DNA from: CAVZAB01 sp963773155
GTDB taxonomy: Bacteria > Pseudomonadota > Alphaproteobacteria > Rhizobiales > Beijerinckiaceae
Reading direction: 5' to 3'
Assembly (NCBI GenBank): GCA_963773155.1
Contig: CAVZAB010000015.1
Coordinates: 1-64,000 of the forward strand
Length of the DNA stretch: 64,000 nucleotides
Below the pieces are notes generated by a model that was not told the DNA's origin, made no database searches, and saw nothing but the letters and a program-made list of their open reading frames with translations. This document shows positions 63,483 through 64,000 of this stretch, piece after piece. The translations under genes and the position numbers were made by a program. Positions within the stretch are counted from its first letter, which is position 1. Every line of letters begins with the position of its first letter.

Positions 63483-64000
63483 TCAGTCGTTGATGAAACC
63501 GACCTTGCCTTTGAAATTGCGGATGACTTCGGGATTGTTGATGTTCGAATAGATTCGATTGACGCGTCCGAGGAGCCAGGTTTGCGGATCGCTCGCATCG
63601 GCGAAATTGTCGTCCGGCCGGGCAATTTCCTTGGGGGCTAGCGTCTTGGTGATGTAGGGCGTCACGATGATCATCAATTCCGTCTCTTGGCGCTGGTAAT
63701 CGCGCGAGCGGAACAATTGTCCGAGAATCGGCAGGTTCATCAGACCCGGCGTGCCGGTGATCGCCTGCCGGGACATGGTTTGGATGAGGCCGGCGGTCGC
63801 AATAGAACCGCCCGAGGGCAATTCGACCGTCGTCTCGTTCTTACGGGTACGGAAGGCCGGGACGTTGGCGTGGGCGAAGCGGAAGGCCTCGTCGCCGTCC
63901 GGTTCGGTCACTTCGGTCGCAACATGCAGCGAAATGCGGCCCTCCGCCAGAACCACCGGAGTGAAGGAGAGGGAGACGCCGTAGGTCTTGAAGTTCAGGC
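63483..64000 (-). CDS. cpaC: Secretin CpaC, C-terminal part (runs off the right edge)
   Basis: The C-terminal 172 codons carry the secretin (type II/III) domain: NFKTYGVSLSFTPVVLAEGR, LHVATEVTEPD, ELPSGGSIATAGLIQ, MNLPILGQLFRSRDYQRQET, ELMIIVTPYI. It forms the outer-membrane channel of the Tad pilus. The stop at 63483 is 44 bp before cpaD. The N-terminus and upstream cpaB and flp genes would lie beyond 64000. Confidence 0.92.
   Translation of the reverse strand, partial: LNFKTYGVSLSFTPVVLAEGRISLHVATEVTEPDGDEAFRFAHANVPAFRTRKNETTVELPSGGSIATAGLIQTMSRQAITGTPGLMNLPILGQLFRSRDYQRQETELMIIVTPYITKTLAPKEIARPDDNFADASDPQTWLLGRVNRIYSNINNPEVIRNFKGKVGFIND

Noticed and set aside
1..64000. CRISPR array
   Set aside because: No regularly spaced direct repeats and no cas genes were seen; the Cas4-like domain belongs to the helicase.

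Overview
This 64 kb window reads as a chromosomal segment of a high-GC alphaproteobacterium, most likely of the order Hyphomicrobiales (Rhizobiales). The basis is the order rpmH-rnpA-yidC-engB-argB, the dapD / dapE / truA / fmt / def neighbourhood, a Cas-less small SRP RNA in front of dnaX-ybaB-recR, a cpa/tad pilus operon, and a tetrapyrrole/cytochrome c style typical of the group. I cannot name a genus.

Region 1 (1-8.77 kb) is accessory DNA that stops at the 3' end of a tRNA-Arg(ACG) gene (8766-8843, minus), a classic integration site. Its most interesting part is a minus-strand operon (about 5332 to 1, running off the left edge). It encodes a sigma-region-4-like protein, an unknown 194-aa protein, an ImmA/IrrE peptidase joined or adjacent to a UvrD-type helicase with a Cas4/AddB-like Fe-S C-terminus, a 142-aa protein with a coiled coil and a ubiquitin-like beta-grasp domain ending in Gly-Gly-Ala, and the first 19 codons of a further gene. 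The same region carries a HigBA remnant, a type IV AbiE toxin-antitoxin pair with two 28-bp palindromic boxes in front of it, and a decayed DUF2971-like gene. Many of these genes carry single-base indels.

Region 2 (8.8-37.4 kb) is core genome: an orphan sensor kinase, an FAD disulphide oxidoreductase with a broken TVP38/VTT partner, ribosome/RNase P/membrane insertion genes, arginine and lysine/DAP biosynthesis, DNA polymerase III tau/gamma with SRP RNA, recombination, translation start and tRNA modification genes, prephenate dehydratase, KDO activation, a membrane-anchored cytochrome c, and a complete yejABEF-type peptide importer. The peptide deformylase gene has an in-frame amber codon exactly at the catalytic glutamine.

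Region 3 (37.4-53.9 kb) is a nucleoside/base salvage and catabolism block: deoB; a 1.4-kb spacer with an IS607-like resolvase remnant and a possible 30-residue membrane protein; the uracil catabolism pair URC1/URC4 with upp; a BMP-family nucleoside ABC importer whose ATPase and first permease are riddled with frameshifts; then cdd, punA, deoC and deoA. Together they would import nucleosides, split off the base, and feed deoxyribose/ribose phosphates and uracil into central metabolism.

Region 4 (53.9-64 kb) holds an NlpC/P60 hydrolase, a MarR-like regulator, an M17 leucyl aminopeptidase, and a Tad pilus set (cpaC-cpaD-cpaE-cpaF-tadB-tadC on minus, tadD convergent on plus) that leaves the window on the right. 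A CtrA-like box precedes tadD.

A window-wide caution: coding capacity is disrupted by clusters of indels (0.6-4, 5.5-6.1, 8.0, 12.0-12.5, 39.4, 42.3, 45.4-46.9 kb) while long stretches between are clean. The indels leave the encoded amino acids readable, so local sequence error is as likely as gene decay in several places.
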